Shown here piece after piece: positions 51,798 to 60,629 of a DNA stretch of 64,000 nt. Source of the stretch: DASYLJ01 sp964404165 (lineage in GTDB: Bacteria > Desulfobacterota > Binatia > DP-6); assembly GCA_964404165.1 (NCBI GenBank), contig CAYOIZ010000004.1:62001-126000 (forward strand), in the 5' to 3' direction. The position numbers and the translations under genes are program-made. Each line of letters starts with the position of its first letter. Position 1 is the stretch's first letter. The notes beneath the pieces were generated by a model. The model was given only the letters and a program-made list of their open reading frames with translations. It was not told the origin of the DNA and searched no databases.

Positions 51798-54700
51798 CCC
51801 GCTCGACGGCGAAGTCTCGCGGCCTGACCACTTCGACCCGCGCGAGGACTACGGCGACGTCATCGCGCGCCGCGACAACTGGTACGGCGACTACGACCAC
51901 AACGACGTCCAGGCGATCGCGCTTTACGACCGTGACGTCTTCGCGCAGCTGCTCGTGAAGGAAGGCGCCGTCGCATTCGAGACGGGGGGCACGATCGCGA
52001 CACCCGTCGCCGGCGTCATCCTCGGGTCGGACGCGCTCGGGGCCGCCGGCGACTACGTCGGCATGGAGAGTCAGCTCTACACGGTGGTGGTGGCGACGGG
52101 CGGCCCGGTGGGCACGGCCACGTTCACGTACAAGAGCACCGGTGGGGACACTCCGTCGGTCGCGGGGACGGAGCTCCCCGTGACGGCGATCGCGCCCGAT
52201 CTCGTGACCGCGCTGGCGGACCTCGCCACGTACGGCCACGCGGTCGGCCTAGTCGGGCTGCAGGTCGTGTTCGTCAACCCCAACGGGTTCCTGACCGGCG
52301 GCAATAGCTGGGTCATCCAGGCGACCTACGGCGCGCGCGCGCCGAGCGTCGATGGCACCGACCTGGTCGTCTCGGACCTCATCGTCCTGGTGAAGGGCAA
52401 GCCGTGCCGCGTCCGCGGGGCCCGGCTGACCTATCCGGTGCTCGGCAGTGGGGTCTCGATCGTCTACGGCGAGTTCACGCGGACGATCGTCACGCACGCC
52501 GAGGACGTGTCGTTGCGCGATCCGCTATCCAGTCGGCCTCAGGGCTGGCGCCGGCGATGGCGCATGGTGCTGCGGACGACGGACACGTCGGCCGATCCGC
52601 CGGGCGCGGGCGAGGTCGAGCGGCGCGTGTTCCCGTTGTATCGCTGGGATCGCGCGACCGACGTCGTCGTGCCGGTGATCCCCCGCGCGTACGCGATCCC
52701 CCTCGACAAGACGGAAGGCACCCTCGACGCCACCCGGCTGCTCAATGTGCCACAGAACGAGCTGCTCCGCGGCCATCTGGCGAAGCGGACGAGTGGGGCG
52801 CATGGGTCGTTCGTCGTGTCGCCGCTGCCGCCGACTCCGCGCGCGCAGCTGTCCACCAACACGCCGAGTCCGGGGAAGATCCGGCTGACGCTGCCGCCGA
52901 TCCGAGCCAGCGTCGAAGGCGTCGACGTCGAGCTCGACATTCCGACCGAAGTCGAGGTCGACCAGGCGACGGACACCGCCCTCGTCACCGACGAGCCGTT
53001 CACCTACGTCGCGGCGCAGAATCCGTTCGTCGTCAAGAAAGCGCAGGGCGACAGCCCGTTTCCCATCCAGTCCATCGTCAAGGTGACGGCGACGGTGCAG
53101 GTGGGCGTTCTTGGCACCGGCGGCTACGAGGCCGTCACGCGGGGTGGGGGGACCGACGACGCGCTGCTCAAGACGCCCGTCGGCGCCATCCTCCGCATCT
53201 CGAACACCCAGGGCGGAGCGGCGAACTACACGCTGGGGACCCACTACTCGCTCGTCGGGAACGCGGTGCACTGGATCACCGGAGCGCCGTCGGGTGGCGC
53301 GACCTACTACGTCGCCTACCAGTACAACAAGACGATGGTGGCGGGCGCGGACTACGTGCTCGCCACGAATGCCGTCGATTTCAGCCCGGCCGGCGACAAT
53401 CCCGTCGAGGGCTCGCAGCCGCAGGTCGACTACCGCTACTTCCTGCCGCGCCACGACGCGATCATCCTGCGACCGACGGGGGCGGTGGCCGTGGTACGCG
53501 GCCTGCCGGCGGAAGCACCGGAGCCGCCGGATATCCCGCAGCTGACGCTGCCATACTGTCGCGTCGAGGTTGCCGCGAACGGCCCCGCGGTCGTGCGCAA
53601 GTTCGCCAACGACCGCGTCACCATGGAGACCCTCAACCAGGTGATCGCGGCCCTCGACGAGCTCACCCGGGACATCATCCGTCAGGAGCTCGTGAGCCAA
53701 GCGTCGGCCAAGACGACGGCCTCCCTCCTCGACATCCTGGTGGAGACGTTCGCCACGCTCGAGGTCGCGGACCAGACGTACAACGTCGGCGGCCATCTCT
53801 TCGATGCGACGATCGACACGGAAGCCGGCGAGATCACGCTGCCGTTTACCCAGATCGTGCAGGCGCTCTCCCGGGTGGCGGCGCCGGGGGCCGAGGCGGA
53901 CGTCCGCGTCGGCGGCGCGTTTCTGACGCTGCCGTTCGGGCTCGAAGTCGCCATCGATGCGGGGAAATGGTCGGTGGCGTACCCCGTCAACCCGTATGCC
54001 GACTTCCGGCCGGAGCCCTCGAGTGCGCGGCTCGAGCCGTCGCAGGATTTCTGGGTCGACACGGCCCAACTATCCTCGAGCTCGACGCGCGTCGTCCAGA
54101 ACGGCCGCCACATCAACTACCGGATCGTCGGGCGGTTCACGAACGTGGAGACGCACGTCACGGAGATCCCGGCCGTCTTCATGCGGCAGATCAGTGTGAG
54201 GGTGCTGGGATTCCACTGCCTGCCGGGCGAGCGCATCCGCCTCACGTTCGACGGCAAGGCGGTGCCGCTGACGGCGGTGGCGCCGACGGTGCAGGGACCG
54301 GACGGGTTCACCGTCATCGCGCGCGCACCCGATGCGACGCACCAGTATGGCGACGTCGTCGCAACCTTCACCGTGCCGGCCAACGTCCCTGTCGGGACGG
54401 TGGGCGTCGTCCTTTGGGGTGACGCGAGCGTGCCGGGGAGTGCATGGCCCGGCAGCTACACGTCGCGCGCGCAGATGACGTACACGTCGTCGGGCGTCCG
54501 GCGCGAGACGGCGACCGAGTCCGTCACCACGCTGGTCCAGAACGATCCGATCGCCCAGTCGGTCGTCTTCCAGGCGCCGCGCATGCTGGCGCGGATCGAC
54601 ATCCCGCTCGCCGACAAGGCGGTGACGGGCGGGCCGCCGCTGCTGCTCGAAGTGCGTGCGACGGATCGCTCCGGCAATGCGTCGACGCCCATCAACGAGA

Positions 54701-55623
54701 TTCTGGCGGCGTTCTCGCGCGAGCCAGCGGACCTGGCCAGCGGCGGGGACAGTGGATCGGACTCGAAGAACCAGTTCGTGCTGGCCGACCCCGTGATGGC
54801 GTTCCCGTCGGAGTTCCGCTCGATCGTGCTCCGCTCGGCGAGCAATCGCTACAAGCCGTACGTCGCGCAGCTCGGCGGGCCCGACCAGATCAGCGGCGGG
54901 TTCATCCAGGAGAACCAGATCCCGTCGGGCATCTTCATGGACTCGTCGAACAACGCCGACTGGACACCGCGACAGGGCTGGGACCTGCGGTTCAAGGTGT
55001 GGGTGGCGAAGATGTCCGCGCTCGAGGCGCGGCTGTACCTGAGCCGCATCACGCTCGCCAACATGACGGCGCTCTTCTTCAGCCCCGACCAGGTGGTGCC
55101 CGATGGGACGTCGATCGAGTGGCAGTACTCCACCGACGGCGTGGCGCTCGGCGGGGGCGGGAAGGTGTGGACGACGTTCCAGCCATTCACGCTCACCGAG
55201 TTCGCCGCGGTGGCGGCGACCGTCGACATCCGCGGCATCCTGCGCTCGAGCGACGCCTACGTGACGCCGTCGGTCCACCGGTACAACAGCTCGGCGCTCG
55301 TCCAGCAGAACAAGCTCGGGGGCAAGTACATCTCCCGGCAGAAGCTGCTCACGGCGGGCGCGACCGTCGTGCGCGGGTCGGTCGAGCTGCTGACGCCGAG
55401 CGGCGGGGCACAGGCCGTGTTCGTCTCCGTCGATGACGGCGCCACGTGGGCCGCCGTCGACACGGTGAGCGAGGAGGCGGCCCCGAACGGGTTCAAGCAG
55501 CTGACCTTCTCAAAGACGCTGACGAGCGGCACGAAGCTCCGGCTTCGCCTCGATCAGACGACGGCCGATCGGGCGCGGCGGCCGCGCGCCCGACGGCTCT
55601 CCGCCTACGCGGCGCCGGTCTAG
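51787..55623 (+). CDS. Very large baseplate/fibre protein (DUF4815-like)
   Basis: A 1278-residue protein. The N-terminus, FDPREDYGDVIARRDNWYGDY, resembles the opening of DUF4815-type phage proteins that organise fibres at the baseplate. The rest is beta-rich with several Ig/FN3-like segments (for example YYVAYQYNKTMVAGADYVL and VVLWGDASVPGSA). It is longer than typical for the family, suggesting added domains. The gene follows the I-like and fibre genes and overlaps the previous stop. GAGGTG precedes the ATG. Confidence 0.5.
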   Translation: MPPNPLDGEVSRPDHFDPREDYGDVIARRDNWYGDYDHNDVQAIALYDRDVFAQLLVKEGAVAFETGGTIATPVAGVILGSDALGAAGDYVGMESQLYTVVVATGGPVGTATFTYKSTGGDTPSVAGTELPVTAIAPDLVTALADLATYGHAVGLVGLQVVFVNPNGFLTGGNSWVIQATYGARAPSVDGTDLVVSDLIVLVKGKPCRVRGARLTYPVLGSGVSIVYGEFTRTIVTHAEDVSLRDPLSSRPQGWRRRWRMVLRTTDTSADPPGAGEVERRVFPLYRWDRATDVVVPVIPRAYAIPLDKTEGTLDATRLLNVPQNELLRGHLAKRTSGAHGSFVVSPLPPTPRAQLSTNTPSPGKIRLTLPPIRASVEGVDVELDIPTEVEVDQATDTALVTDEPFTYVAAQNPFVVKKAQGDSPFPIQSIVKVTATVQVGVLGTGGYEAVTRGGGTDDALLKTPVGAILRISNTQGGAANYTLGTHYSLVGNAVHWITGAPSGGATYYVAYQYNKTMVAGADYVLATNAVDFSPAGDNPVEGSQPQVDYRYFLPRHDAIILRPTGAVAVVRGLPAEAPEPPDIPQLTLPYCRVEVAANGPAVVRKFANDRVTMETLNQVIAALDELTRDIIRQELVSQASAKTTASLLDILVETFATLEVADQTYNVGGHLFDATIDTEAGEITLPFTQIVQALSRVAAPGAEADVRVGGAFLTLPFGLEVAIDAGKWSVAYPVNPYADFRPEPSSARLEPSQDFWVDTAQLSSSSTRVVQNGRHINYRIVGRFTNVETHVTEIPAVFMRQISVRVLGFHCLPGERIRLTFDGKAVPLTAVAPTVQGPDGFTVIARAPDATHQYGDVVATFTVPANVPVGTVGVVLWGDASVPGSAWPGSYTSRAQMTYTSSGVRRETATESVTTLVQNDPIAQSVVFQAPRMLARIDIPLADKAVTGGPPLLLEVRATDRSGNASTPINEILAAFSREPADLASGGDSGSDSKNQFVLADPVMAFPSEFRSIVLRSASNRYKPYVAQLGGPDQISGGFIQENQIPSGIFMDSSNNADWTPRQGWDLRFKVWVAKMSALEARLYLSRITLANMTALFFSPDQVVPDGTSIEWQYSTDGVALGGGGKVWTTFQPFTLTEFAAVAATVDIRGILRSSDAYVTPSVHRYNSSALVQQNKLGGKYISRQKLLTAGATVVRGSVELLTPSGGAQAVFVSVDDGATWAAVDTVSEEAAPNGFKQLTFSKTLTSGTKLRLRLDQTTADRARRPRARRLSAYAAPV

Positions 55624-55635
55624 CGGGGGGATGGA

Positions 55636-56547
55636 GTGAGCAAGGAAACCGTACTCGACGCGCAGGCCGCCGCGCTCCGTGATTTCGTCCCGAACGAGGT
55701 GCCGCCGGCGGTGACGTGGAACGAGAACGTCACCAAGCTGCGGGCCGCGCTGCAAACGCTTGGAGACTACTTCACGCAGACCGACGGGGACGTCGCGTCC
55801 CTGATGGCCCTGTTCCTGTCCGATCACCCGGGTGGCGTGAACCCGGTGCCGCCGGAATGGGTCGCCGATACGGCGACCCCGATCTTCCTGAGCGCGAACC
55901 AGCTGCAGCTGCCTGGGGATCGCCGCGCCGACTACGTCATCGGGCATCGCATCCGCGCCACGGTGGGCGTGGGCGTCTACGCGCTCGTGTCCGCGCAGTT
56001 GGTCGGGTACGACGCGATCGCCAACCGCACGACCATCACGGTGGAGCCGCCGCTGCTGACGGCCGGCATGTCGGCGATCGCGCGCGGTCTCGTGCGCTTC
56101 AGCGTGCCGCGCATCGGCTCGGCGGACCTGCTGCCCAATGCGGTGACGAGCCCGGCGGTGACGCCACTGTCGATCCTCACGACGCACCTCGGCATCAGCG
56201 TGGCCGCGCACGTGCACTTCGGCGTCACCCGGGACATCGCCGCGTGGGGTGGCAGCGAGGAGACGTACCTGTCCCTCACGATTCCGGCCACCCGGGGCGC
56301 GCGGGCACTACTCCTCGGCGGGCTGGACCTCTCGTTGCAGCCATCGTCGACGTGCATCGTGCGCCTGCGCCGGATCTCGCCGTCTCCAGCGGAACTGCGC
56401 CTGGTCGCGCCACCGGCGTCGCAGGTGCTGCTGCTCGCGGCCATCACCTCGGGCGTGACGGCGGAGCGCACCTACCGCCTGACGGTCCATCCGTCGGCGG
56501 TCGCGACGATGGACAACGGGTGGCTCGACTACCTCGAGTTCGCGTGA
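55636..56547 (+). CDS. Tail-fibre-associated receptor-type protein
   Basis: A 303-residue protein starting GTG after GGGGGATGGAG. It is Ala/Leu/Val-rich and beta, with HIRATVGVGVYALVSAQLVGYD near residue 100 and a C-terminal domain with 'LLLGGLDLSLQPSSTCIVRLRR'. Its place at the end of the fibre group suggests a distal fibre or receptor-binding protein. No family recognised. Confidence 0.5.
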   Translation: MSKETVLDAQAAALRDFVPNEVPPAVTWNENVTKLRAALQTLGDYFTQTDGDVASLMALFLSDHPGGVNPVPPEWVADTATPIFLSANQLQLPGDRRADYVIGHRIRATVGVGVYALVSAQLVGYDAIANRTTITVEPPLLTAGMSAIARGLVRFSVPRIGSADLLPNAVTSPAVTPLSILTTHLGISVAAHVHFGVTRDIAAWGGSEETYLSLTIPATRGARALLLGGLDLSLQPSSTCIVRLRRISPSPAELRLVAPPASQVLLLAAITSGVTAERTYRLTVHPSAVATMDNGWLDYLEFA

Positions 56548-56615
56548 CGGGGGCGGTGGGGATGGGGCCACTCGGCAACGGATGTTCGCCGGTGTCGGGC
56601 GACGAGGAGGCGACG

Positions 56616-56990
56616 GTGGAGGAGCGGTGGGGGGAGGTGTTCCGACGCCTCGGTGTGGTCGAAGCCTCGGTGGCCGGACAGACGGCACAGATCGGGGGAT
56701 TCATGCGTCGGGCGGAAAAAACGCTCGACGACATCGATGCCACCCTGCATGGCGCCGATGGGCGGGCCGGGCTGGCGATTCGCGTCGATCGCCTCGAGCA
56801 GGCGCGTATCGCGGACGTGGTGCAGGCGACGACTGCCGCGACCAGTGCGGCACGGCAACGTGGGTATCTCTGGGCAGTCGTGGTGGTCGTCGCGGGTGGC
56901 ATGCTGCTGACCCGCATCGAGGCGTGCGAGCGCCTGGTGCACGACGGTCAGCCGCCGAAGCCGCCGCAGGCCGGCGCCGGGCGTCCATGA
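56616..56990 (+). CDS. Coiled-coil membrane protein, XhlA-holin-like
   Basis: A 124-residue protein starting GTG 5 nt after GAGGAGG (56604-56610); an upstream in-frame GTG at 56544 is less supported. Residues 1-80 form a helix suited to coiled coil (VEASVAGQTAQIGGFMRRAEK), and residues about 82-105 are a transmembrane segment (GYLWAVVVVVAGGMLL). This plan matches XhlA-type holin accessory proteins, which work with an endolysin; the endolysin gene follows with an ATGA overlap. Confidence 0.6.
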   Translation: MEERWGEVFRRLGVVEASVAGQTAQIGGFMRRAEKTLDDIDATLHGADGRAGLAIRVDRLEQARIADVVQATTAATSAARQRGYLWAVVVVVAGGMLLTRIEACERLVHDGQPPKPPQAGAGRP

Positions 56991-57367
56991 GCCGCGCGCT
57001 CGACGATTTGCACCCGCGGTTCCGCCCCCTCGCCGTGGAGCTCCTCGCCCGGCTCACCGAGGCCGGCATCGCGGTGTGCATCGTCGACACCCTACGCACA
57101 CCGGCAGAGCACGCGGCGAACCTCGCCAAGGGCGTCTCGTGGACGACCCATTCGAAACATCTCGACGGGCTCGCGATCGACATTGCGCCCTACGAGACCT
57201 TCCTCGCGGCCGGGGCCCGCAAGCTGCTCTGGGACGCGCACGATCCGATCTGGTCGCGCATCGGCGCCATCGGCGAGGCGCTCGGCCTCACCTGGGGCGG
57301 TCGATGGAAGCAGCGCGACCTCGGACATTTCGAGCTGCACGGACGCGGCTCAGGAGGACCGCCATGA
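56987..57367 (+). CDS. Endolysin, M15-family (D,L-carboxypeptidase/endopeptidase)
   Basis: A 126-residue protein starting ATGA on the preceding gene. It carries the M15/VanY pattern: SKHLDGLAIDI (zinc ligands His57 region and Asp) and the C-terminal WGGRW...DLGHFEL, in which His is a third ligand. Size matches Peptidase_M15_4-type endolysins that cleave the L-Ala-D-Glu or peptide cross-link. It has no signal peptide, so it relies on a holin. Confidence 0.75.
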   Translation: MSRALDDLHPRFRPLAVELLARLTEAGIAVCIVDTLRTPAEHAANLAKGVSWTTHSKHLDGLAIDIAPYETFLAAGARKLLWDAHDPIWSRIGAIGEALGLTWGGRWKQRDLGHFELHGRGSGGPP

Positions 57368-58755
57368 CGGCAAAGTGTCTCGCCACGCTCATCGCACTCG
57401 CCTTCGCCTCGTGCGGCGCTGGCTTCTCGCACGCGGCGGACTGCTCCGCCCGTGCCAACACGTCCTGCAATCCCTCGAAGGGGGTGACGTGCTGCGCCTC
57501 GGCCGGTCTCGCGTGCATCGGGCCGGACAAGCAGCCGACGGACGGGGCGGGCACGTGCAAGGCGTGGGGCACGACCCCCTCGACGACGCCACCGACCAGC
57601 ACGACGTCGACGACCAGGCCGACGAGCTCGAGCACCACGACGAGCACGACGCGGCCGTCACCGGCGACCACGACGACGTCGACGCTCCCGTCGGGCACGG
57701 CGTTCCCCGTCTCGCGCTGGGAAGACCCAGAGTTCATGTCGCGGAGCTTCCGGGATTCGCAGTCGATCCTCTATGACCCGCGCACACCGGGGCAGCCCTA
57801 CGCGAACCAGTATGTCCGGCAGACGCGCGTCGAGACCATGTGGGGCCCGTTCTTCGTCGAGGTGCTCAACTACATCTGCGACCAGGGGACGAATCAGCAG
57901 TGCTCGCACGCCGTGACGTTGACCAAGCAGGTGGTCAAGTTCGTGGTGCGGTATAACTTCCGTGACCCCGGCGAGCCCTACGGCTGGGGACCCAACTACG
58001 TCTGGGACAACTGGCAGGCGATGCTCGGCATCGCCGCGGATGTCCGTGGCAGGCCGCCGGCGTTGGTGGCGACGCTCCTCCGCTCCGACTGGCCAGCGGC
58101 CAAGAACGCGCGCGGCAAGAAGACCCCGGCCTCTGACCTCGAGGGCATCTTCGACCCGCAGCGCAAGTTCGCCCCGCTCGACGAGCGCCAGAGCGCCGCC
58201 CTCGACGCGGCCGGGCACGCGCACCACGTCCACATCGACGCGCTCGTCGCGTGGCTCGACGCGATCATTGCCGGCCGTCTGGCGGAGGAGATCGCGCGAC
58301 TCAAAGTCAGCGCCGACGCGCTGGGGGCGCAGGTGCGGCCGACGCAGATCGCGTTTGTCGCGACGGCCCGCGATCCCTGGGAGGCGACGCTCTTCGAGAA
58401 CATCTTCGCCGGCGGCATCAAGATCACCCCCGGCGACGCCTTCGCCGATCCGGTGCGTGCGCGCGCCCTCACCCTGAAGACCGGGCGGCGGCACGAGCTC
58501 TGGCACGGGGGGTTCAACGCGCACACGGGACGGCCACCGAACCAGAGCCTCGTCATCCTCGCGATGTGGAGCCACTGGCTCACCCACACGCGCCGCGCGA
58601 CCGGCGTGCCGCTGCTCATGGCCGAGCCGATCTTCGACCTGACCGAGACGACCCCCACGGGCCTGCGCTGGGCGGCGCTCTATCCGAAGTGCACCTCGGC
58701 TGCGGTCCTGAACGGCACCTACGACGTGCACTACTGTCCCGACATCGTGGAGTGA
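57364..58755 (+). CDS. Secreted protein with Cys-rich head, Thr/Ser/Pro linker and large C-terminal domain
   Basis: A 463-residue protein starting at ATG 57364, with an excellent AGGAGG 6 nt upstream and 4 bases overlapping the endolysin stop. Residues 1-25 are a signal peptide (IALAFASCGAGFSHA). Residues 26-68 hold a Cys-rich module, residues about 69-118 a repetitive TTSTTRP-type Thr/Ser/Pro linker, and the last 340 residues form one domain ('TRVETMWGPFFVEVLNYICDQ', WDNWQAMLGIAADVRG, GRRHELWHGGFNAHTG). The mucin-like linker resembles secreted carbohydrate-active enzymes. No catalytic motif is recognised. It might be an extracellular hydrolase or a host-surface modifier; its place in the lysis group suggests an envelope function. 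Confidence 0.65.
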   Translation: MTAKCLATLIALAFASCGAGFSHAADCSARANTSCNPSKGVTCCASAGLACIGPDKQPTDGAGTCKAWGTTPSTTPPTSTTSTTRPTSSSTTTSTTRPSPATTTTSTLPSGTAFPVSRWEDPEFMSRSFRDSQSILYDPRTPGQPYANQYVRQTRVETMWGPFFVEVLNYICDQGTNQQCSHAVTLTKQVVKFVVRYNFRDPGEPYGWGPNYVWDNWQAMLGIAADVRGRPPALVATLLRSDWPAAKNARGKKTPASDLEGIFDPQRKFAPLDERQSAALDAAGHAHHVHIDALVAWLDAIIAGRLAEEIARLKVSADALGAQVRPTQIAFVATARDPWEATLFENIFAGGIKITPGDAFADPVRARALTLKTGRRHELWHGGFNAHTGRPPNQSLVILAMWSHWLTHTRRATGVPLLMAEPIFDLTETTPTGLRWAALYPKCTSAAVLNGTYDVHYCPDIVE

Positions 58756-58765
58756 GGAGACGAGC

Positions 58766-58981
58766 ATGGTCACGTGGTTCAAGCGGCTCCTCTGGGACGA
58801 GGCGGCGTTCGAGCGGTACAGCCGCGCGGTGATGGGCACGGCCGGCCTCGCCGTGATCTCGATCGGCAAGGTGCCCGAGACGAAGCGCGAGTGGTTCGGC
58901 CTCGGCTTCGTGTTCCTGGCGCTGCTTACCGGCGCGGGCGACAAGAACACAGCGAAGCTGCCGCCGACGAGGATCGAGTGA
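58766..58981 (+). CDS. Holin-like small membrane protein
   Basis: A 71-residue protein with GAGGAGACGAGC upstream. It has an amphipathic N-terminus (WFKRLLWDEAAFERYS) and two hydrophobic segments (about 22-33 and 43-57, VMGTAGLAVIS and FGLGFVFLALLTGAG), so it may be a small class holin or pinholin. It precedes a DUF6527-like gene and a lipoprotein, in a lysis-type cluster. Confidence 0.55.
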   Translation: MVTWFKRLLWDEAAFERYSRAVMGTAGLAVISIGKVPETKREWFGLGFVFLALLTGAGDKNTAKLPPTRIE

Positions 58982-59259
58982 TGGCGGGAGCCGTCACGCA
59001 GGGCCGGCGGCTCGCCGAGTATCCCTGTGATGGCGAGCTCGAGCCGGGCGATTACTGTAAGGGGCCGCCGGAGCGTGGCGGGGGATGGTGGCTCAAGACG
59101 CCGGCCGGCTGGGAAGGTCGCGTCGGCGTCACGGCGCATCGGGTGGTCGAGCACGAGGACGGAACGATCACGGTCTCGCCATCGATCAAGCAGGAGGCGG
59201 GCGACGGCACCATGCTGTGGCATGGCTTCCTCGAGCGGGGGGTGTGGCGGGAATGCTGA
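58981..59259 (+). CDS. DUF6527-like protein
   Basis: A 92-residue protein starting TGATG. It reads LAEYPCDGELEPG, WWLKTPAGWEGRV and 'HRVVEHEDGTITVSPSI', then WHGFLERGVWREC, the pattern of DUF6527 family proteins, small beta proteins often found next to phage lysis or membrane genes. Function unknown. It overlaps the lipoprotein gene by 7 bases. Confidence 0.55.
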   Translation: MAGAVTQGRRLAEYPCDGELEPGDYCKGPPERGGGWWLKTPAGWEGRVGVTAHRVVEHEDGTITVSPSIKQEAGDGTMLWHGFLERGVWREC

Positions 59260-59534
59260 GAGCGGCGGCGATCGCCCTGGTCCTCGTCACCGGCTGCGCC
59301 GCCGCCCGCATCACGCCGTCACCGAGCGGGCCCGTCGTGACGGCGATCGCCATCGGCACGGCGCGCGTCATGGCTTGCGACGACGGCACGGTGACGATGG
59401 GCAGCGCGGATGCGGCGCTCCTCGGGAACTGCGTGGTGGTGCAGGGCGGGGCGCTGTCGCCGGCGGTGGTCGACATCGCGGCGACGGTCGGGTCGGTGCT
59501 GGCGGCGTGGTTCACCGCGGGCGTCGCGTGGTGA
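59253..59534 (+). CDS. Small lipoprotein with C-terminal membrane segment (outer spanin candidate)
   Basis: A 93-residue protein. The N-terminus MLRAAAIALVLVTGC has a lipobox with Cys15, so it is probably acylated and membrane-anchored. The C-terminal 45 residues have a hydrophobic segment (DIAATVGSVLAAWFTAGVAW). In the lysis cluster a small lipoprotein could be an outer spanin, although two anchors are unusual. Its last 150 bases are duplicated at 62236-62385. Confidence 0.6.
   Translation: MLRAAAIALVLVTGCAAARITPSPSGPVVTAIAIGTARVMACDDGTVTMGSADAALLGNCVVVQGGALSPAVVDIAATVGSVLAAWFTAGVAW
59385..59534 (+). repeat. 150-bp direct repeat, copy 1 (left flank of accessory island)
   Basis: The 3' end of the lipoprotein gene. 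Copy 2 at 62236-62385 is clearly homologous by eye, both ending in the same 'GSVLAAW.TAGVAW stop'. The copies flank the RexAB-like pair and minus-strand genes; downstream of the stops the sequences differ. Confidence 0.75.
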
Positions 59535-59592
59535 CCATAGCGTCATGGCAGTCGCTTGGAGGTTTCCGTCAGGGCGTGGTATCGACCGCCGG

Positions 59593-60615
59593 ATGGCGCG
59601 CGCCACAATCCATGTCTATCGTCTAGAGAAGTTTGGGTACTACGAGATGCACGGCAAGACGCCGGCCTTCGGATCGGTGGCAACCGTGCTTAGGGAGCTC
59701 CGAGGCTGGATCAAAGACAAGGATCACGACGAGACCGCGACGATCCGCGGCGATCAAGAGAGTCCCGACAAGAGAACCTTCTGCCTCGAGGTGCGCGCAA
59801 ACGCGGACTCTGGAGACTTCCTAGTGACGCTGTGGAACGAGACAACCGCAGCGAACTCAAAGCTCGCGAGCCTCGTGCTAAATTCGCGCGTTGGAGATCC
59901 GGTGGTCACCGTCACGGACCCTCCCGAGAATTCCGCGACTGGATACGCCACATACTTTTGGTTCATCCCTGAGCACGACGTTGTCGCGGCGGTTAGATAC
60001 CTCGCGCCCTCGGGAGGTCGAGGCCGGGTCACGAAATACCTGCAGGAGTTCATGAGGTATTTCGGTGTGCATCCGGTCCGAGAGGATGGAGATCCAGATC
60101 CCTACAACGTGAAGGGATACCGAGCCGAAAAGGGCGGTGACATGTACCCGAAATTCACCAGACCCTTGTGCATCACCCGCCCTGCTGTTGACGCGAACGT
60201 GGTCGACTATCTGCACAGCCATCGGGCGTCCATCAGGCACGTGTCCGGCTCCCGCATGCTGACGTTTCAAGACGAGGTGGAGGCGCCGAGGCTGCGGAGC
60301 TTGCTCGAGCTGGCGGGGGTGGCAAGGCCAAAGGCTCCACCAAAGTCAAAGATGCCTGTCCACTTCACCCTGGGGTTCACTCCCACGAAGGAGGAACTCA
60401 CGGAAATGATTGAGTCGTATGAGCCGGGGGAGGGGGACAATATGTCCTTCTATGTATCGGACGATGCTCGAACGGTCTCACTCGAAACCGCTTTCCTCCG
60501 GCGGTCCGTCGAGGTCGGAAAGCCAACAGCTGCGAACCTAAATCTGCTAGACGGCGGGAAGCTTCTTACGGCCTTGCAGACGGAACGCGCAGGGCTGATA
60601 AAGGGCCTCGTCTGA
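59593..60615 (+). CDS. RexA-like protein of a putative RexAB exclusion system
   Basis: A 340-residue protein, lower in GC than the lysis genes before it. It shares topology and short phrases with lambda RexA (279 residues): an early helix (ATVLRELRGWIKD), a strand-rich middle that resembles RexA's FL..T.N segment (FLVTLWNETTAANSKLASL), 'GYATYFWFIPEHDVVAAVRYL' and a C-terminal NMSFYVSDDARTVSLE. RexA is the sensor of lambda abortive exclusion. The following gene encodes a 168-residue multi-pass membrane protein, as RexB does, 14 bases downstream with a strong ribosome site. Start ATG 59593 is chosen; ATG 59545 is in frame but is less supported. The match is topological and by eye. Confidence 0.5.
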   Translation: MARATIHVYRLEKFGYYEMHGKTPAFGSVATVLRELRGWIKDKDHDETATIRGDQESPDKRTFCLEVRANADSGDFLVTLWNETTAANSKLASLVLNSRVGDPVVTVTDPPENSATGYATYFWFIPEHDVVAAVRYLAPSGGRGRVTKYLQEFMRYFGVHPVREDGDPDPYNVKGYRAEKGGDMYPKFTRPLCITRPAVDANVVDYLHSHRASIRHVSGSRMLTFQDEVEAPRLRSLLELAGVARPKAPPKSKMPVHFTLGFTPTKEELTEMIESYEPGEGDNMSFYVSDDARTVSLETAFLRRSVEVGKPTAANLNLLDGGKLLTALQTERAGLIKGLV

Positions 60616-60629
60616 GAGGAGGAACGACG

